NCBI RefSeq assembly: GCF_000284295.1
Contig: NC_017093.1
Span: 7,564,001-7,628,000 of the forward strand
Direction of reading: 5' to 3'
DNA from: Actinoplanes missouriensis 431
Lineage (GTDB): Bacteria; Actinomycetota; Actinomycetes; Mycobacteriales; Micromonosporaceae
DNA length: 64,000 nt
Made by a program: the position numbers and the translations under genes. Shown here piece after piece: positions 24,964 to 33,862 of this stretch; position 1 is the stretch's first letter; each line of letters starts with the position of its first letter. The notes under the pieces were generated by a model. The model made no database searches. It was not told where the DNA came from and was given only the letters and a program-made list of their open reading frames with translations.

Positions 24964-26142
24964 TCACTGTGCCACCTCCGCGTCGGCTGCGGCGCCCCCT
25001 GCGCTCGCTTGCGTCAGCTCGCCCGCAGCCAGTTGGCCGCATGCGCCGTCGATCTCCTGGCCCCGGGTGTCGCGCACGGTGGTCGACACACCGGCCTCTC
25101 GCAGCCGGCGGACGAACTCACGCTCGACCGGTTTGGGGCTGGCATCCCACTTGCTCCCCGGGGTCGGGTTGAGCGGGATGAGATTCACATGGGCCAGCTT
25201 GCCGCTCAGAAGCTTGCCGAGCAGGTCGGCACGCCAGGGCTGATCGTTTACGTCCCTGATCAGGGCGTACTCGATGGACACCCGACGGCCGGTCTGTGCC
25301 GCGTAATCAAACGCGGCGTCGAGCACCTCGGCCACCTTCCAACGCTGGTTGACGGGCACAAGCTCATCGCGCAGATCATCATCGGGGGCGTGCAGTGACA
25401 ACGCAAGAGTCACGGAGAGCTGTTCGGCTATCAACCGGCGCATTGCGGGCACCAAACCCACCGTGGACACCGTGATGTGCCGTTGTGACAGGCCCAGGCC
25501 CTCCGGCGCGGGCGAGGTGAGGCGCCGGACCGCCTCGATGACCCGCGGGTAATTGGCCAGCGGCTCGCCCATGCCCATGAAGACGACGCGGGACAACCGC
25601 GGCGGGGAACCGGTGACCGCTCCGGACGCCGCGACGCCGGCCAGATAGACCACCTGGTCCACGATCTCGGCGATCGACAGGTTGCGGGTGAGGCCCTGCT
25701 GGCCGGTCGCGCAGAACGGGCACGCCATGCCGCAGCCGGCCTGGCTGGAGACACACGCCGTCACCCGGTCGGGGTAACCCATCAGAACGCTCTCCACCAG
25801 AGCGCCGTCGTGCAGCCGCCACAGCGTCTTGCGGGTCGCGCCGTCGTCGCAGGCCTGCTCCCGGATCGGGGTGAGCAGCTGCGGGAAGAGCTCGGCGGTG
25901 AGCCGCTCGCGGGACGCCGCCGGCAGGTCGGTCATCGCCGCGGAGTCACGCACCAGGCGGCCGAAGTAGTGGGTGGAGAGCTGCTTGGCGCGGAAGGCGG
26001 GCTCGCCCAGGCTCGCGACCGCGCTCTTGCGGGCGGCGAGGTCCATGTCGGCGAGGTGCTTCGGCGGCATGGTGGGGCGGCGACGGGTGCTCACCGCGTC
26101 GGGCTGGTCTGGGCTGATCGGGATGACCGGAAGAATCGTCAT
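24964..26142 (-). CDS. rlmN: Dual-specificity 23S rRNA/tRNA adenine C2-methyltransferase RlmN
   Basis: 392-aa radical-SAM enzyme that methylates C2 of A2503 in 23S rRNA and A37 in some tRNAs. The radical-SAM cysteines are in CGMACPFC. Other family marks are GDGATRKTLWRL-like, VVFMGMGEPLANY, ALSLHAPDD and a late Cys in IDGACGQLAAG, which forms the methyl-Cys/protein intermediate. Length is normal, with a short N-terminal extension. Same strand as cdsA, frr and pyrH upstream. Confidence 0.96.
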   Translation of the reverse strand: MTILPVIPISPDQPDAVSTRRRPTMPPKHLADMDLAARKSAVASLGEPAFRAKQLSTHYFGRLVRDSAAMTDLPAASRERLTAELFPQLLTPIREQACDDGATRKTLWRLHDGALVESVLMGYPDRVTACVSSQAGCGMACPFCATGQQGLTRNLSIAEIVDQVVYLAGVAASGAVTGSPPRLSRVVFMGMGEPLANYPRVIEAVRRLTSPAPEGLGLSQRHITVSTVGLVPAMRRLIAEQLSVTLALSLHAPDDDLRDELVPVNQRWKVAEVLDAAFDYAAQTGRRVSIEYALIRDVNDQPWRADLLGKLLSGKLAHVNLIPLNPTPGSKWDASPKPVEREFVRRLREAGVSTTVRDTRGQEIDGACGQLAAGELTQASAGGAAADAEVAQ

Positions 26143-26205
26143 GGCGTATCCAGTCTCCCACGCCCGTCGAATCGGTCCCCCATAGCTGGCTCGGCCTTCA
26201 CCGGG

Positions 26206-27324
26206 TCAGCTCGGCAAGATGATCGAAAAGAGGAGGTACGCCGTCGGAACGGCGAACAGGATGGAGTCCAACCGGTCCATCAGTCCGCCGTGCCCGGGAA
26301 GCAGGTTGCTCATGTCCTTGATGCCGAGGTCGCGCTTGAGCATCGACTCGGCGAGGTCACCGAGCACGGCCACCACCGAGATCGCCGCGCCGAACAGCAG
26401 GCCCCAGTAGACCGGCACGTCCAGCAGGAAGAAGAGCAGGGCGCCGCTGCCGATCGCCGCGGCCGTCAGCGAGCCGGCGAAACCCTCCCAGGACTTCTTC
26501 GGGCTGATCTTCGGAGCCATCGGGTGCCGGCCGAGGAAGACGCCGGCCGCATATCCCCCGGTGTCCGAGAGCACGACCGCGACCAGGGTGCAGATCACCC
26601 GGAAGGCGCCGTCGTCCGGCTGCACCAGCATCGCCGCGAAACTCAGCAGGAACGGCACGTAGACGGCGGTCAGCACGGTGGCGGTGAAGTCACGCCGGAC
26701 CGCGGAGACGCCGTCGGCGAGGCTCCACAGCGACGCCGCCCCGATCGTCACGAGCAGGCCGATCAGCAGGGCGTCGGGTCCTTCGTACCAGGCCAGGCCG
26801 GTCATCAGCGCGGAACCGGCGACCAGGGGGATCAGCGGAACCTTGGCGCCCGAGCCGGTCAGCGCCTTGGTCATCTCCCAGACGCCGACGCCGGCCGCGG
26901 CGACCAGCACGGCGAGCAGGGCCCGCCGCTCGATCAGCAGGGAGGCGAGGACCACCAGGCCGAGGCTGACGCCGACCCCGATGGCCGCCGGCAGGTTGCG
27001 GCCGGCGCGGCTCTTGCCGCCTTTCTGTCCCCGGCCCGCGCGGCGGCGCCCCTTGGCGCCCCGCGGCGCGACCGGCTGCTCGGTGATGGGCAACTCCTCG
27101 ATCGCCGCGTCCGTCTGGGCCTCGGGCAGCTGGGCCTCAGGCCGCTGCGGCTCGGGCCGCTGCTCCGGCTGCCAGCCCTGGCTGGTGGCGGGCGGCCAGG
27201 TGGGCGGGGTGTGCTCCTGCGGCGGCCACGGCTGAGGGGTCTGCTGGGGGTGGCGCGAGTACGGCGCCGGCACGTTGGTGTCGTCGCCGGGCGCTCGGCC
27301 GGCACGCGGATCGAGGTACGACAT
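26206..27324 (-). CDS. cdsA: Phosphatidate cytidylyltransferase
   Basis: 372-aa membrane enzyme making CDP-diacylglycerol from CTP and phosphatidic acid for phospholipid synthesis. The first ~130 residues are a Pro/Gln/Arg-rich cytosolic extension. About eight helices follow. The C-terminal CDP-DAG synthase signature is seen as SKK-like PKKSWEGFAGS and GHGGLMDRLDSILFA. ATG 27324 (MSYLDPRAGRAPG) is preferred; the frame runs on to 27468, but the extra residues overlap the terminator after frr. A TANNNT (TAGGCT) lies about 65 nt upstream. Confidence 0.94.
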   Translation of the reverse strand: MSYLDPRAGRAPGDDTNVPAPYSRHPQQTPQPWPPQEHTPPTWPPATSQGWQPEQRPEPQRPEAQLPEAQTDAAIEELPITEQPVAPRGAKGRRRAGRGQKGGKSRAGRNLPAAIGVGVSLGLVVLASLLIERRALLAVLVAAAGVGVWEMTKALTGSGAKVPLIPLVAGSALMTGLAWYEGPDALLIGLLVTIGAASLWSLADGVSAVRRDFTATVLTAVYVPFLLSFAAMLVQPDDGAFRVICTLVAVVLSDTGGYAAGVFLGRHPMAPKISPKKSWEGFAGSLTAAAIGSGALLFFLLDVPVYWGLLFGAAISVVAVLGDLAESMLKRDLGIKDMSNLLPGHGGLMDRLDSILFAVPTAYLLFSIILPS

Positions 27325-27453
27325 CAGTGTTCGAACAGCCCTGTCTTCCGTTGCCTTGTGTTCTCCCCCCGGACAGGAGTCGGACCCGAGCCTACTGCAC
27401 AGCAAAAGGGTTAACAGTGGGGCCGAGCGGTGGTTTGTTCCGTGCATACGAAA

Positions 27454-27486
27454 GCCCGGTCTGCGCACAAAGGCACAAGACCGGGC
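27454..27486 (-). terminator. Terminator after frr
   Basis: GCCCGGTCT (27454-27462) pairs perfectly with AGACCGGGC (27478-27486) around a 15-nt loop. On the minus strand it follows frr and is succeeded by TTTC. It separates the rpsB-tsf-pyrH-frr group from cdsA. Confidence 0.65.
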
Positions 27487-27503
27487 AGACGTACGGGTGG
27501 AAG

Positions 27504-28061
27504 TCAGACCTCGAGGAGCTCGGCTTCCTTGTGCTTGAGCAGTTCGTCGACGACCCCGACGTACTTGTGGGTCAGGTCGTCGAGTTCCTTCTCGGCGCGC
27601 CGGCCCTCGTCCTCGCCGGTGTCGCCGTCCTTGACCATCTTGTCCAGCTGGTCCTTGGCCTTGCGCCGGATGTTGCGGATCGCGACCCGGCCGTCCTCGG
27701 CCTTGCCCCGCGCCACCTTGATCATCTCGCGGCGCCGCTCCTCCGTCATCTGCGGAAGATGGATGCGCAGCTGAGTGCCCTCGTTGTTGGGGTTGACACC
27801 GAGGTCGGAGTCGCGGATGGCCCGCTCGATCGGGCCCAGCTGCGACGCGTCGTACGGCTTGACGATCACCATGCGAGGCTCCGGAACGCCGACCGACGCC
27901 ATCTGGGTGACCGGCGTGGGAGCGCCGTAGTAGTCCACCAGGATCTTCGAGAACATCGCCGGGGTGGCCCGCCCGGTACGGATGGCGGCGAACTCCTCCT
28001 TGGCGTGCTCGACCGCGCTGTCCATCTTCTCCTCGGCCTCGAAGAGGGTTTCCTCGATCAC
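27504..28061 (-). CDS. frr: Ribosome recycling factor
   Basis: 185 aa, the standard length. RRF splits post-termination ribosomes together with EF-G. Family motifs: VEHAKEEFAAIRTGRATPAM, NPNNEGTQLRIHLPQMTEER and RRKAKDQLDKM. GTG 28061 (MIEETLFEAEEKM) gives the expected N-terminus; the frame to 28184 is an unrelated extension. Located 61 nt after pyrH, the usual order. Confidence 0.97.
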   Translation of the reverse strand: MIEETLFEAEEKMDSAVEHAKEEFAAIRTGRATPAMFSKILVDYYGAPTPVTQMASVGVPEPRMVIVKPYDASQLGPIERAIRDSDLGVNPNNEGTQLRIHLPQMTEERRREMIKVARGKAEDGRVAIRNIRRKAKDQLDKMVKDGDTGEDEGRRAEKELDDLTHKYVGVVDELLKHKEAELLEV

Positions 28062-28122
28062 CGGCTCTTCTCGCCTCCTCGCTGTCTTCGGTGGTGCGGG
28101 ATGTGGGGACGTGGGCGCACGT

Positions 28123-28881
28123 TCACGCGGTGATGAGAGTGCCGATCCGCTCGCCCGCGCACGCGCGCACGATGGTGTCGTCACCCTCGGCGCCGAAGAC
28201 CAGCATCGGCAGCTTGTTCTCCTCGCAGAGGCTGAAGGCGGCCTGGTCGGCGACCCTCAGACCACGCTGCAGGAGCTCCTGGAACGTGATGTTCTCCAGC
28301 TTCTGAGCGGTCGGGTCGACCCGCGGGTCGGCGGTGTAGACACCGTCGACGCCGTTCTTGCTCATCAGCACCATGTCGGCGTGGATCTCCAGCGCGCGCT
28401 GGGCGGTCACCGTGTCGGTGGAGAAGTACGGCATGCCGGCGCCGGCGCCGAAGATCACGACCCGGCCCTTCTCCAGGTGCCGGATCGCGCGGAGCGGGAT
28501 GTACGGCTCGGCGACCTGGGCCATCGTGATCGCGGTCTGCACCCGCGTCTCGATGCCCTCCTTCTCCAGGAAGTCCTGAAGCGCCAGGCAGTTCATCACC
28601 GTGCCCAGCATGCCCATGTAGTCGGCCCGGTTCCGGTCCATGCCGCGCTTCTGCAGCTCGGCGCCGCGGAAGAAGTTGCCGCCGCCGACCACCACGGCCA
28701 CCTGGATGCCACGCCGGTTCACGGTCGCGATCTGCCGCGCCAGCGCCTGAACGACGTCGGGGTCGACACCGACCGCGCCGCCGCCGAACACCTCGCCGGA
28801 GAGCTTGAGGACGACCCGCCGCGGCCGCATGGCCGGCGGGTTCTCGTCGACCGTGGCGGACTGCTCGGTCACCATTGTCAT
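28123..28881 (-). CDS. pyrH: UMP kinase
   Basis: 252-aa amino-acid-kinase-fold enzyme phosphorylating UMP to UDP, hexameric and regulated by UTP/GTP in relatives. Motifs: RRVVLKLSGEVFGGG, VVVGGGNFFRGAE, GTVMNCLALQDFLE, and SKNGVDGVYTADPR. A short N-terminal extension precedes the kinase domain. ATG 28881 with AGGGAAGG upstream. Core order rpsB-tsf-pyrH-frr is kept. Confidence 0.97.
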   Translation of the reverse strand: MTMVTEQSATVDENPPAMRPRRVVLKLSGEVFGGGAVGVDPDVVQALARQIATVNRRGIQVAVVVGGGNFFRGAELQKRGMDRNRADYMGMLGTVMNCLALQDFLEKEGIETRVQTAITMAQVAEPYIPLRAIRHLEKGRVVIFGAGAGMPYFSTDTVTAQRALEIHADMVLMSKNGVDGVYTADPRVDPTAQKLENITFQELLQRGLRVADQAAFSLCEENKLPMLVFGAEGDDTIVRACAGERIGTLITA

Positions 28882-28926
28882 GAGACCCGCCTTCCCTTCA
28901 GTTTCTGCAAGAGACCTTATGCGACT

Positions 28927-28962
28927 GGGAGGCCGGTCGCTGAATCGCGTACCCGACCTCCC
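28927..28962 (-). terminator. Intercistronic hairpin between tsf and pyrH
   Basis: GGGAGGCCGG (28927-28936) pairs with CCGACCTCCC (28953-28962), a 10-bp stem with one mismatch that is a G-U wobble in the minus-strand RNA. It has no U-run, so it may attenuate or mark RNA processing rather than fully terminate. Confidence 0.45.
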
Positions 28963-28981
28963 GTGTCATTGCTGTGGAGCC

Positions 28982-29812
28982 TTACTCCTGGCCGACCTCG
29001 TACCGGACGAACCGGGTGACCTCGATGCCGACCTCGCTGAGGAGCTGCTTGACGGTCTTCTTGTTGTCGGTGACCGACGCCTGCTCGAGCAGGACGAAGT
29101 CCTTGAAGAAGGAGTTCACCCGGCCCTCGATGATCTTCGGCAGGGCCTGCTCCGGCTTGCCCTCCTCGCGAGCGGTCTGCTCGGCGACGCGGCGCTCGGT
29201 CTCGACGACCTCGGCCGGCACCTCCTCGCGGGTGAGGTACTTCGGGCGCATCGCGGCGATCTGCATGCCGACGCCGCGGGCGTCCGCGTCAGCGGCCTCG
29301 TCCGACTTGCCGGTGTACTCCACCAGGACGCCGACCTGCGGCGGGAGGTCCTGCGCCTTGCGGTGCAGGTAGACCGCGACGGTGCCGTCGACGATCGTGA
29401 AGCGGTTGAGGACGATCTTCTCGCCGATCTTGGCGGAGTAGTCCTGGATGGTGTCGGCGACGGTCTTGCCGTCCTCGAGGGTCGCCTCGAGGAGGGCGGC
29501 CGCGTCGGCCACCTTGTTGGCCTCGCCGAACTGGACCAGGCGGTCGCCCAGGGCGACGAAGTCCGGGGTCTTGGCGACGAAGTCGGTCTCGCAGTTCAGC
29601 TCGAGCAGAGCCTTGCCGGAGTGGGCGACGATGCCGTTGGCGGCGGTGCGGCCGGCGCGCTTGCCGACATCCTTGGCACCCTTGATGCGCAGGAACTCGA
29701 CGGCCTTGTCGAAGTCGCCGTCCGCCTCGTCGAGCGCCTTCTTGCAGTCCATCATGCCGGCACCGGTGAGGTCGCGGAGCTTCTTGACGTCCGCGGCGGT
29801 GAAGTTAGCCAT
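28982..29812 (-). CDS. tsf: Translation elongation factor Ts
   Basis: 276 aa. Nucleotide exchange factor for EF-Tu. The N-terminal UBA-like start (AADVKKLRDLTGAGMMDCKK) and the EF-Tu contact motif CETDFVAKTPDF are intact. It lies after rpsB with an 89-nt spacer that contains a strong hairpin. Confidence 0.98.
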   Translation of the reverse strand: MANFTAADVKKLRDLTGAGMMDCKKALDEADGDFDKAVEFLRIKGAKDVGKRAGRTAANGIVAHSGKALLELNCETDFVAKTPDFVALGDRLVQFGEANKVADAAALLEATLEDGKTVADTIQDYSAKIGEKIVLNRFTIVDGTVAVYLHRKAQDLPPQVGVLVEYTGKSDEAADADARGVGMQIAAMRPKYLTREEVPAEVVETERRVAEQTAREEGKPEQALPKIIEGRVNSFFKDFVLLEQASVTDNKKTVKQLLSEVGIEVTRFVRYEVGQE

Positions 29813-29840
29813 GACTCTTCTCTCGATGTCAGTTCGGAAC

Positions 29841-29878
29841 TCGGCCGCCGCCGCTGCTCTCGCGGCGACGGCGGCCGA
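29841..29878 (-). terminator. Intercistronic hairpin between rpsB and tsf
   Basis: TCGGCCGCCGCCGC (29841-29854) pairs with GCGACGGCGGCCGA (29865-29878), a 14-bp stem with one mismatch (G-U in the minus-strand RNA) and a 10-nt loop. No U-run follows. It could set the ratio of S2 to EF-Ts. Confidence 0.5.
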
Positions 29879-29901
29879 AACGCACCTGGGACTGAGCCGA
29901 A

Positions 29902-30807
29902 TTACTCGGCGGGAACGGCCGCGACGGGCTCGGCCGGCTTCTCAGCCGCCGGGGTCTCAACCGCCGGGGTCTCAGCGGCCGGGGTCTCCGCGGGAGCGTC
30001 CGCAGCCTTCTTCTCAGCGCCCTCGTAGAGGTCACGCTCCCACTCGGGCAGCGGCTCGCCGGCGGCGACGGCGCCCGCCTCGGGCTTCTCGTCGGCGTTG
30101 TTGTTGCGGCCCCGGCCGGAGCGGGCGATCAGACCGTCGGCAACCGCGGCGGCGATGACCTTGGTCAGCAGCTCGGCGGAGCGGATGGCGTCGTCGTTGC
30201 CCGGGATCGGGAAGTCGACCTCGTCCGGGTCGCAGTTGGTGTCCAGCACCGCGATGACCGGGATGCCCAGCTTGCGGGCCTCGTCGACCGCGATGTGCTC
30301 CTTCTTGGTGTCCACGACCCAGATCGCCGACGGCGTCTTGGTCATGTCACGCAGACCACCGAGGGTCTTGGTGAGCTTGGTCTTCTCGCGGAAGAGCTGG
30401 AGGGTCTCCTTCTTGGTGTAACCGGCGGCCGTGCCGGTCAGGTCACCGAGAGCCTCGAGCTCCTTCATGCGCTGCAGGCGCTTGTACACCGTCTGGAAGT
30501 TGGTCAGCATGCCGCCGAGCCAGCGGTGGTTCACGTACGGCTGGCCGACGCGGGTCGCCTGCTCGGCGATGGCCTCCTGCGCCTGCTTCTTGGTGCCGAC
30601 GAAGAGGATGTGGCCACCCTCGGCGACGGTGTCCCGAACGTACGCGTAGGCCTTCTCGATGTAGTCGAGGGTCTGGCGCAGGTCGATGATGTAGATACCG
30701 TTGCGCTCGGTGAAGATGAAGCGCTTCATCTTCGGGTTCCAGCGCCGGGTCTGGTGCCCGAAGTGGACACCGCTCTCCAGCAGCTGGCGCATGGTCACGA
30801 CGGCCAT
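29902..30807 (-). CDS. rpsB: 30S ribosomal protein S2
   Basis: 301 aa. Core S2 (about 1-235) has MRQLLESGVHFGHQTRRWNP, GIYIIDLRQTLDYIE and IPVIAVLDTNCDPDEVD. The last ~60 residues are an Ala/Glu/Pro tail with repeats of ETPAAE/VETPAAEKP, longer than in most bacteria but common in actinobacteria. ATG 30807 has GGGAG 7 nt upstream. That ribosome site lies within one arm of an inverted repeat in the leader, so translation may be self-controlled. Confidence 0.98.
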   Translation of the reverse strand: MAVVTMRQLLESGVHFGHQTRRWNPKMKRFIFTERNGIYIIDLRQTLDYIEKAYAYVRDTVAEGGHILFVGTKKQAQEAIAEQATRVGQPYVNHRWLGGMLTNFQTVYKRLQRMKELEALGDLTGTAAGYTKKETLQLFREKTKLTKTLGGLRDMTKTPSAIWVVDTKKEHIAVDEARKLGIPVIAVLDTNCDPDEVDFPIPGNDDAIRSAELLTKVIAAAVADGLIARSGRGRNNNADEKPEAGAVAAGEPLPEWERDLYEGAEKKAADAPAETPAAETPAVETPAAEKPAEPVAAVPAE

Positions 30808-30814
30808 GGTGTTA

Positions 30815-30911
30815 CTCCCTGGTCTCCCTGGTTGTCACGCTCGCCGGCGGCAAGCGTCCTGGCGCCCGGTCGGCGGCCACAGTCGGACCCGGGATGATCG
30901 GGACCAGGGAG
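30815..30911 (-). promoter_or_regulatory. rpsB leader fold that can sequester the ribosome binding site
   Basis: Read on the minus strand, the leader has CTCCCTGGTC (30911-30902) and, 77 nt later, GACCAGGGAG (30824-30815), which is perfectly complementary over 10 bp and contains the Shine-Dalgarno GGGAG of rpsB. A second ACCAGGGAG (30832-30824) directly precedes it, so two alternative pairings exist. Ribosomal protein leaders often use this design for feedback by the protein. Confidence 0.5.
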
Positions 30912-31034
30912 GGCCGTCGCCGGCGGCCGTCATCACCGGGAACCAGATCACTGGGAACAGCTCACTGGAAACCAGGCGAACGACACGGCCGGAGGGCGCG
31001 CGAGGTCGACCGCACGAGGCGGTCGCCGTCGACA

Positions 31035-31040
31035 AGCATA
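31035..31040 (-). promoter_or_regulatory. Possible -10 box for rpsB
   Basis: TATGCT on the minus strand in the 306-nt space upstream of rpsB would start a leader of about 220 nt that contains the inverted repeat. No strong -35 box is visible. The rest of this space holds three loose copies of TCACTGGGAACAG (30932-30975) and no gene. Confidence 0.3.
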
Positions 31041-31113
31041 CGCCAACCCGTGGGACGACCTGGGCCACCCTCGATCAGGGGATCGCGCGGGCCCCGATCG
31101 GGCCGGCCGGCCC

Positions 31114-31785
31114 TCACGCCACCGCCAGACCGGCCGCCAGAAGCAGGATCAAACCCGCCGGGAGGTACGCCAGCGGGGCGCGCAACCAGGCGTCCCGGCT
31201 CGGCGCGCCGCCGCCCGCGGCGAACAGTCCGACCGCGCTGAGCGCCAGTCCCAGCGTGAGCAGCGCCGCCGGCACGATCCCGCGGGCGTCCGGGTCCGAG
31301 GCGAAGGTCACGCTCAGTAGTAGCCGCAGGGCCGGCAGGAGCAGCACGACGGCCACCGCGGTCAGCACGACCGACGAGATCGGGCGGCGGGTGCGATAGA
31401 CCCCGTCGGCCGGTCGGGCCGCCACCGGCGGGACCAGGGCGGTCGGCTCGGCGATCGGCGGGGGCGGTGCGGCCGGCGCCGAAGCGGGAGCCGCGGCCGG
31501 AGCCGGGCTCGGCGTCGGGGCCGGAGCCGGCACCGGGACCTGCAGCGACGGCGACGCCGGGGCGGCGGGCGTCGCCGAGGCCGGCCGCACCGGCGGGTAC
31601 TCCGGGCCGCGGATCGGGATGCTCGGCGCCTCCCGGTCCCGCTGCTCGGGCACGGCCCGGTTGCGTACCCCGGTGTCGTAGGGGTTGTCAGCGAGCGAAT
31701 GCGAGCCGGACGTCTCCGGATCGGCGGCGTACCGGCGCCCGCTGTACCAGCCGGGCTCGGATTCGTCGGCGTAACGATGTTCCAC
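31114..31785 (-). CDS. Hypothetical membrane protein with Pro/Ala-rich N-terminus
   Basis: 223-aa protein not assignable to a family. The first ~130 residues are hydrophilic and low complexity, ending in a Pro/Ala run (VPVPAPAPTPSPAP). Three membrane helices follow (SSVVLTAVAVVLLLPALRLL; IVPAALLTLGLALSAVGLF; the last one runs almost to the C-terminus). GTG 31785 (VEHRYADESEPGWYSG) is my choice of start; ATG 31824 and 31887 are also in frame. It is transcribed toward rpsB with about 300 nt between. Confidence 0.7.
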   Translation of the reverse strand: MEHRYADESEPGWYSGRRYAADPETSGSHSLADNPYDTGVRNRAVPEQRDREAPSIPIRGPEYPPVRPASATPAAPASPSLQVPVPAPAPTPSPAPAAAPASAPAAPPPPIAEPTALVPPVAARPADGVYRTRRPISSVVLTAVAVVLLLPALRLLLSVTFASDPDARGIVPAALLTLGLALSAVGLFAAGGGAPSRDAWLRAPLAYLPAGLILLLAAGLAVA

Positions 31786-31931
31786 GTCATCGCACGGTAG
31801 GTGACCGACCGGACCGCGGGCCATCCCCCGGCGCATAACACACCGGTTCGGGTATCGGCCGGCAATCCACATCGGCGCCCCGTCCACAGCGCCCCGGACG
31901 GCCCGCCGGCCGCCGTGCCACGGTCCGCCGC

Positions 31932-32291
31932 ATGACGACTCAGCGACGAGCGGTCGGCGCCTACGGCGAGCGACTCGCGGCCCGGCACCTGCAGGACAGC
32001 GGCCTCGTGCTGCTGGACCGCAACTGGCGCTGCCCGGACGGCGAGGTCGACCTGATCCTGCGGGACGGCGACGACGTGGTCTTCTGCGAGGTGAAGACGC
32101 GGCGCACGGCGACCTTCGGTCCGCCGGCCGCCGCGGTCAGCGGACGCAAGGTTCGCAAGCTGCGGCTTCTGGCCGCGCGATGGCTGGCCGAGACAGGGGT
32201 ACGCCCGAAGCAGGTCCGCTTCGACGTGGTGGAGGTCCTCCCGCAGCCACGGGGCGCCACCCGTGTCGTACACATCAGGTCGGCGTTCTGA
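31932..32291 (+). CDS. UPF0102 / YraN family protein
   Basis: 119 aa. Endonuclease-like fold of unknown role; core motifs GAYGERLAARHLQDSGLVLL, GEVDLILRDGDDVVFCEVK and KTRRTATFGPPAAAV carry the E-x-D...E-x-K pattern of the PD-(D/E)XK superfamily. It is the first gene of yraN-comM-dprA, a widely conserved cluster for DNA uptake or processing. Its TGA shares one base with the ATG of the next gene. Confidence 0.93.
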   Translation: MTTQRRAVGAYGERLAARHLQDSGLVLLDRNWRCPDGEVDLILRDGDDVVFCEVKTRRTATFGPPAAAVSGRKVRKLRLLAARWLAETGVRPKQVRFDVVEVLPQPRGATRVVHIRSAF

Positions 32292-33862
32292 TGAGCTACG
32301 CACGCGTGCTCTGCGCCGGTCTGGTCGGCGTGACCGGCCATCTGGTCGAGGTGGAGGCGGACCTCTCCAACGGGCTGCCCGCCCTGGTGCTCACCGGCCT
32401 GCCGGACACCGCGCTGCACGAGGCCCGCGACCGGGTCCGAGCCGCCGTGCTGAACTCCGGCCGGGAGTGGCCCAACCGGCGCATCACGGTGAACCTGCTC
32501 CCGGCCGGCCTGCCCAAACACGGCAGCGGCTTCGATCTGGCGATCGCCGCGGCACTGCTCGCCGGCGCCGGCGAGCTCCCACCGGCCCGGCTGGCCGGCG
32601 TCGCGCTCCTCGGCGAGCTCGGCCTGGACGGCACGGTCCGCCCGGTCCGCGGCGTCCTGCCGATGGTGGCCGCCGCCGCCCGGGCCGGCGTGACCCGGGT
32701 GATCGTGCCGCTGGACAACGCCCACGAGGCGTCGGTGGTCCCGGGCGTGACGGTCCGCGCGGTCGAGTCACTGCACCGCCTGGTCGACTTCGTACAGGGG
32801 AACGCACCCCTGCTCGACCCACCACCCGCGGTGCCCTCGCCGCCGCAGCGCCAGCCGGACCTGGCCGACGTGTCCGGCATGCAGACCGCTCGGTATGCGC
32901 TGGAGATAGCGGCAGCCGGCGGCCACCACCTGGCATTGATCGGTCCACCCGGAGCCGGCAAGACCATGCTCGCGGAACGCCTGCCGTCGATCCTGCCGGA
33001 ACTGGACGACGACGCGGCACTCGAAGTCACCGCCCTGCAGTCGATCGCCGGAATACTGCCGGTCGGCGGCGGGCTCGTCCGCAGGCCACCGTTCCAGGCG
33101 CCCCACCACAGCGCCAGCATGGCTTCCCTGATCGGCGGCGGCCCCGGCCTGGCCCGTCCCGGCGCGATGTCCCTCGCCCATCAGGGCGTCCTGTTTCTCG
33201 ACGAGGTTCCGGAGATCGCTCGCAGCACGCTGCAAGCCCTTCGCCAGCCACTGGAGAGCGGAAGGGTCGTTCTGGCCCGGACGCGAGGCACCACCGAGTA
33301 CCCGGCACGGGTCCAACTCGTCGCCGCCGCGAATCCCTGCCCGTGTGCGACCGCCGCCGGCGATCAGCACTGCATCTGCCCGGCCACCGCGAGACGGCGT
33401 TACCTGGGAAAACTGTCCGGCCCGTTGCTCGACCGGATCGACATCAAGGTGACGGTTCAGCCGCTGCGGGCGGTTCAACTCACCGATCTGTCCGTGCCGG
33501 CCGAGTCGTCGGCCGTCGTCGCCGACCGGGTGGTCCGGGCACGCGAGAACGCCCGGGCTCGCTGGGCTCAAGCCGGATGGCGGCTCAACACCGAGGTGCC
33601 GGGACCCGCGCTCCGACGCCGGCCGTGGGGGCTGCCGCCGCCCGACACCGCGTTGCTGAGGGCGGCCCTCGACCGCGGGGCGCTGTCGGCACGCGGCTTC
33701 GACCGGGTGTTGCGCCTGGCCTGGACGATCGCCGACCTGGACGGCCGTGACCGCCCCGCGAAGAGCGACGTTGCGGAGGCGTTCCAGATGCGCATGGGCG
33801 ACATCTCCGACTCAGACCGACCGGCGACCCCGAACGGAGACCACGATGACGACGAACCCTGA
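32291..33862 (+). CDS. ComM/YifB-family Mg-chelatase-like AAA+ ATPase
   Basis: 523 aa. The N-terminal ChlI-like/Lon-like domain (about 20-140) is followed by an AAA+ module with Walker A GPPGAGKTM (218-226), Walker B VLFLDEVPEI and a cysteine cluster NPCPC...CICPA. The C-terminal Mg-chelatase subunit domain is present. In other bacteria ComM is a hexameric helicase promoting branch migration during natural transformation. It overlaps yraN by 1 nt and dprA by 17 nt. Confidence 0.95.
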   Translation: MSYARVLCAGLVGVTGHLVEVEADLSNGLPALVLTGLPDTALHEARDRVRAAVLNSGREWPNRRITVNLLPAGLPKHGSGFDLAIAAALLAGAGELPPARLAGVALLGELGLDGTVRPVRGVLPMVAAAARAGVTRVIVPLDNAHEASVVPGVTVRAVESLHRLVDFVQGNAPLLDPPPAVPSPPQRQPDLADVSGMQTARYALEIAAAGGHHLALIGPPGAGKTMLAERLPSILPELDDDAALEVTALQSIAGILPVGGGLVRRPPFQAPHHSASMASLIGGGPGLARPGAMSLAHQGVLFLDEVPEIARSTLQALRQPLESGRVVLARTRGTTEYPARVQLVAAANPCPCATAAGDQHCICPATARRRYLGKLSGPLLDRIDIKVTVQPLRAVQLTDLSVPAESSAVVADRVVRARENARARWAQAGWRLNTEVPGPALRRRPWGLPPPDTALLRAALDRGALSARGFDRVLRLAWTIADLDGRDRPAKSDVAEAFQMRMGDISDSDRPATPNGDHDDDEP

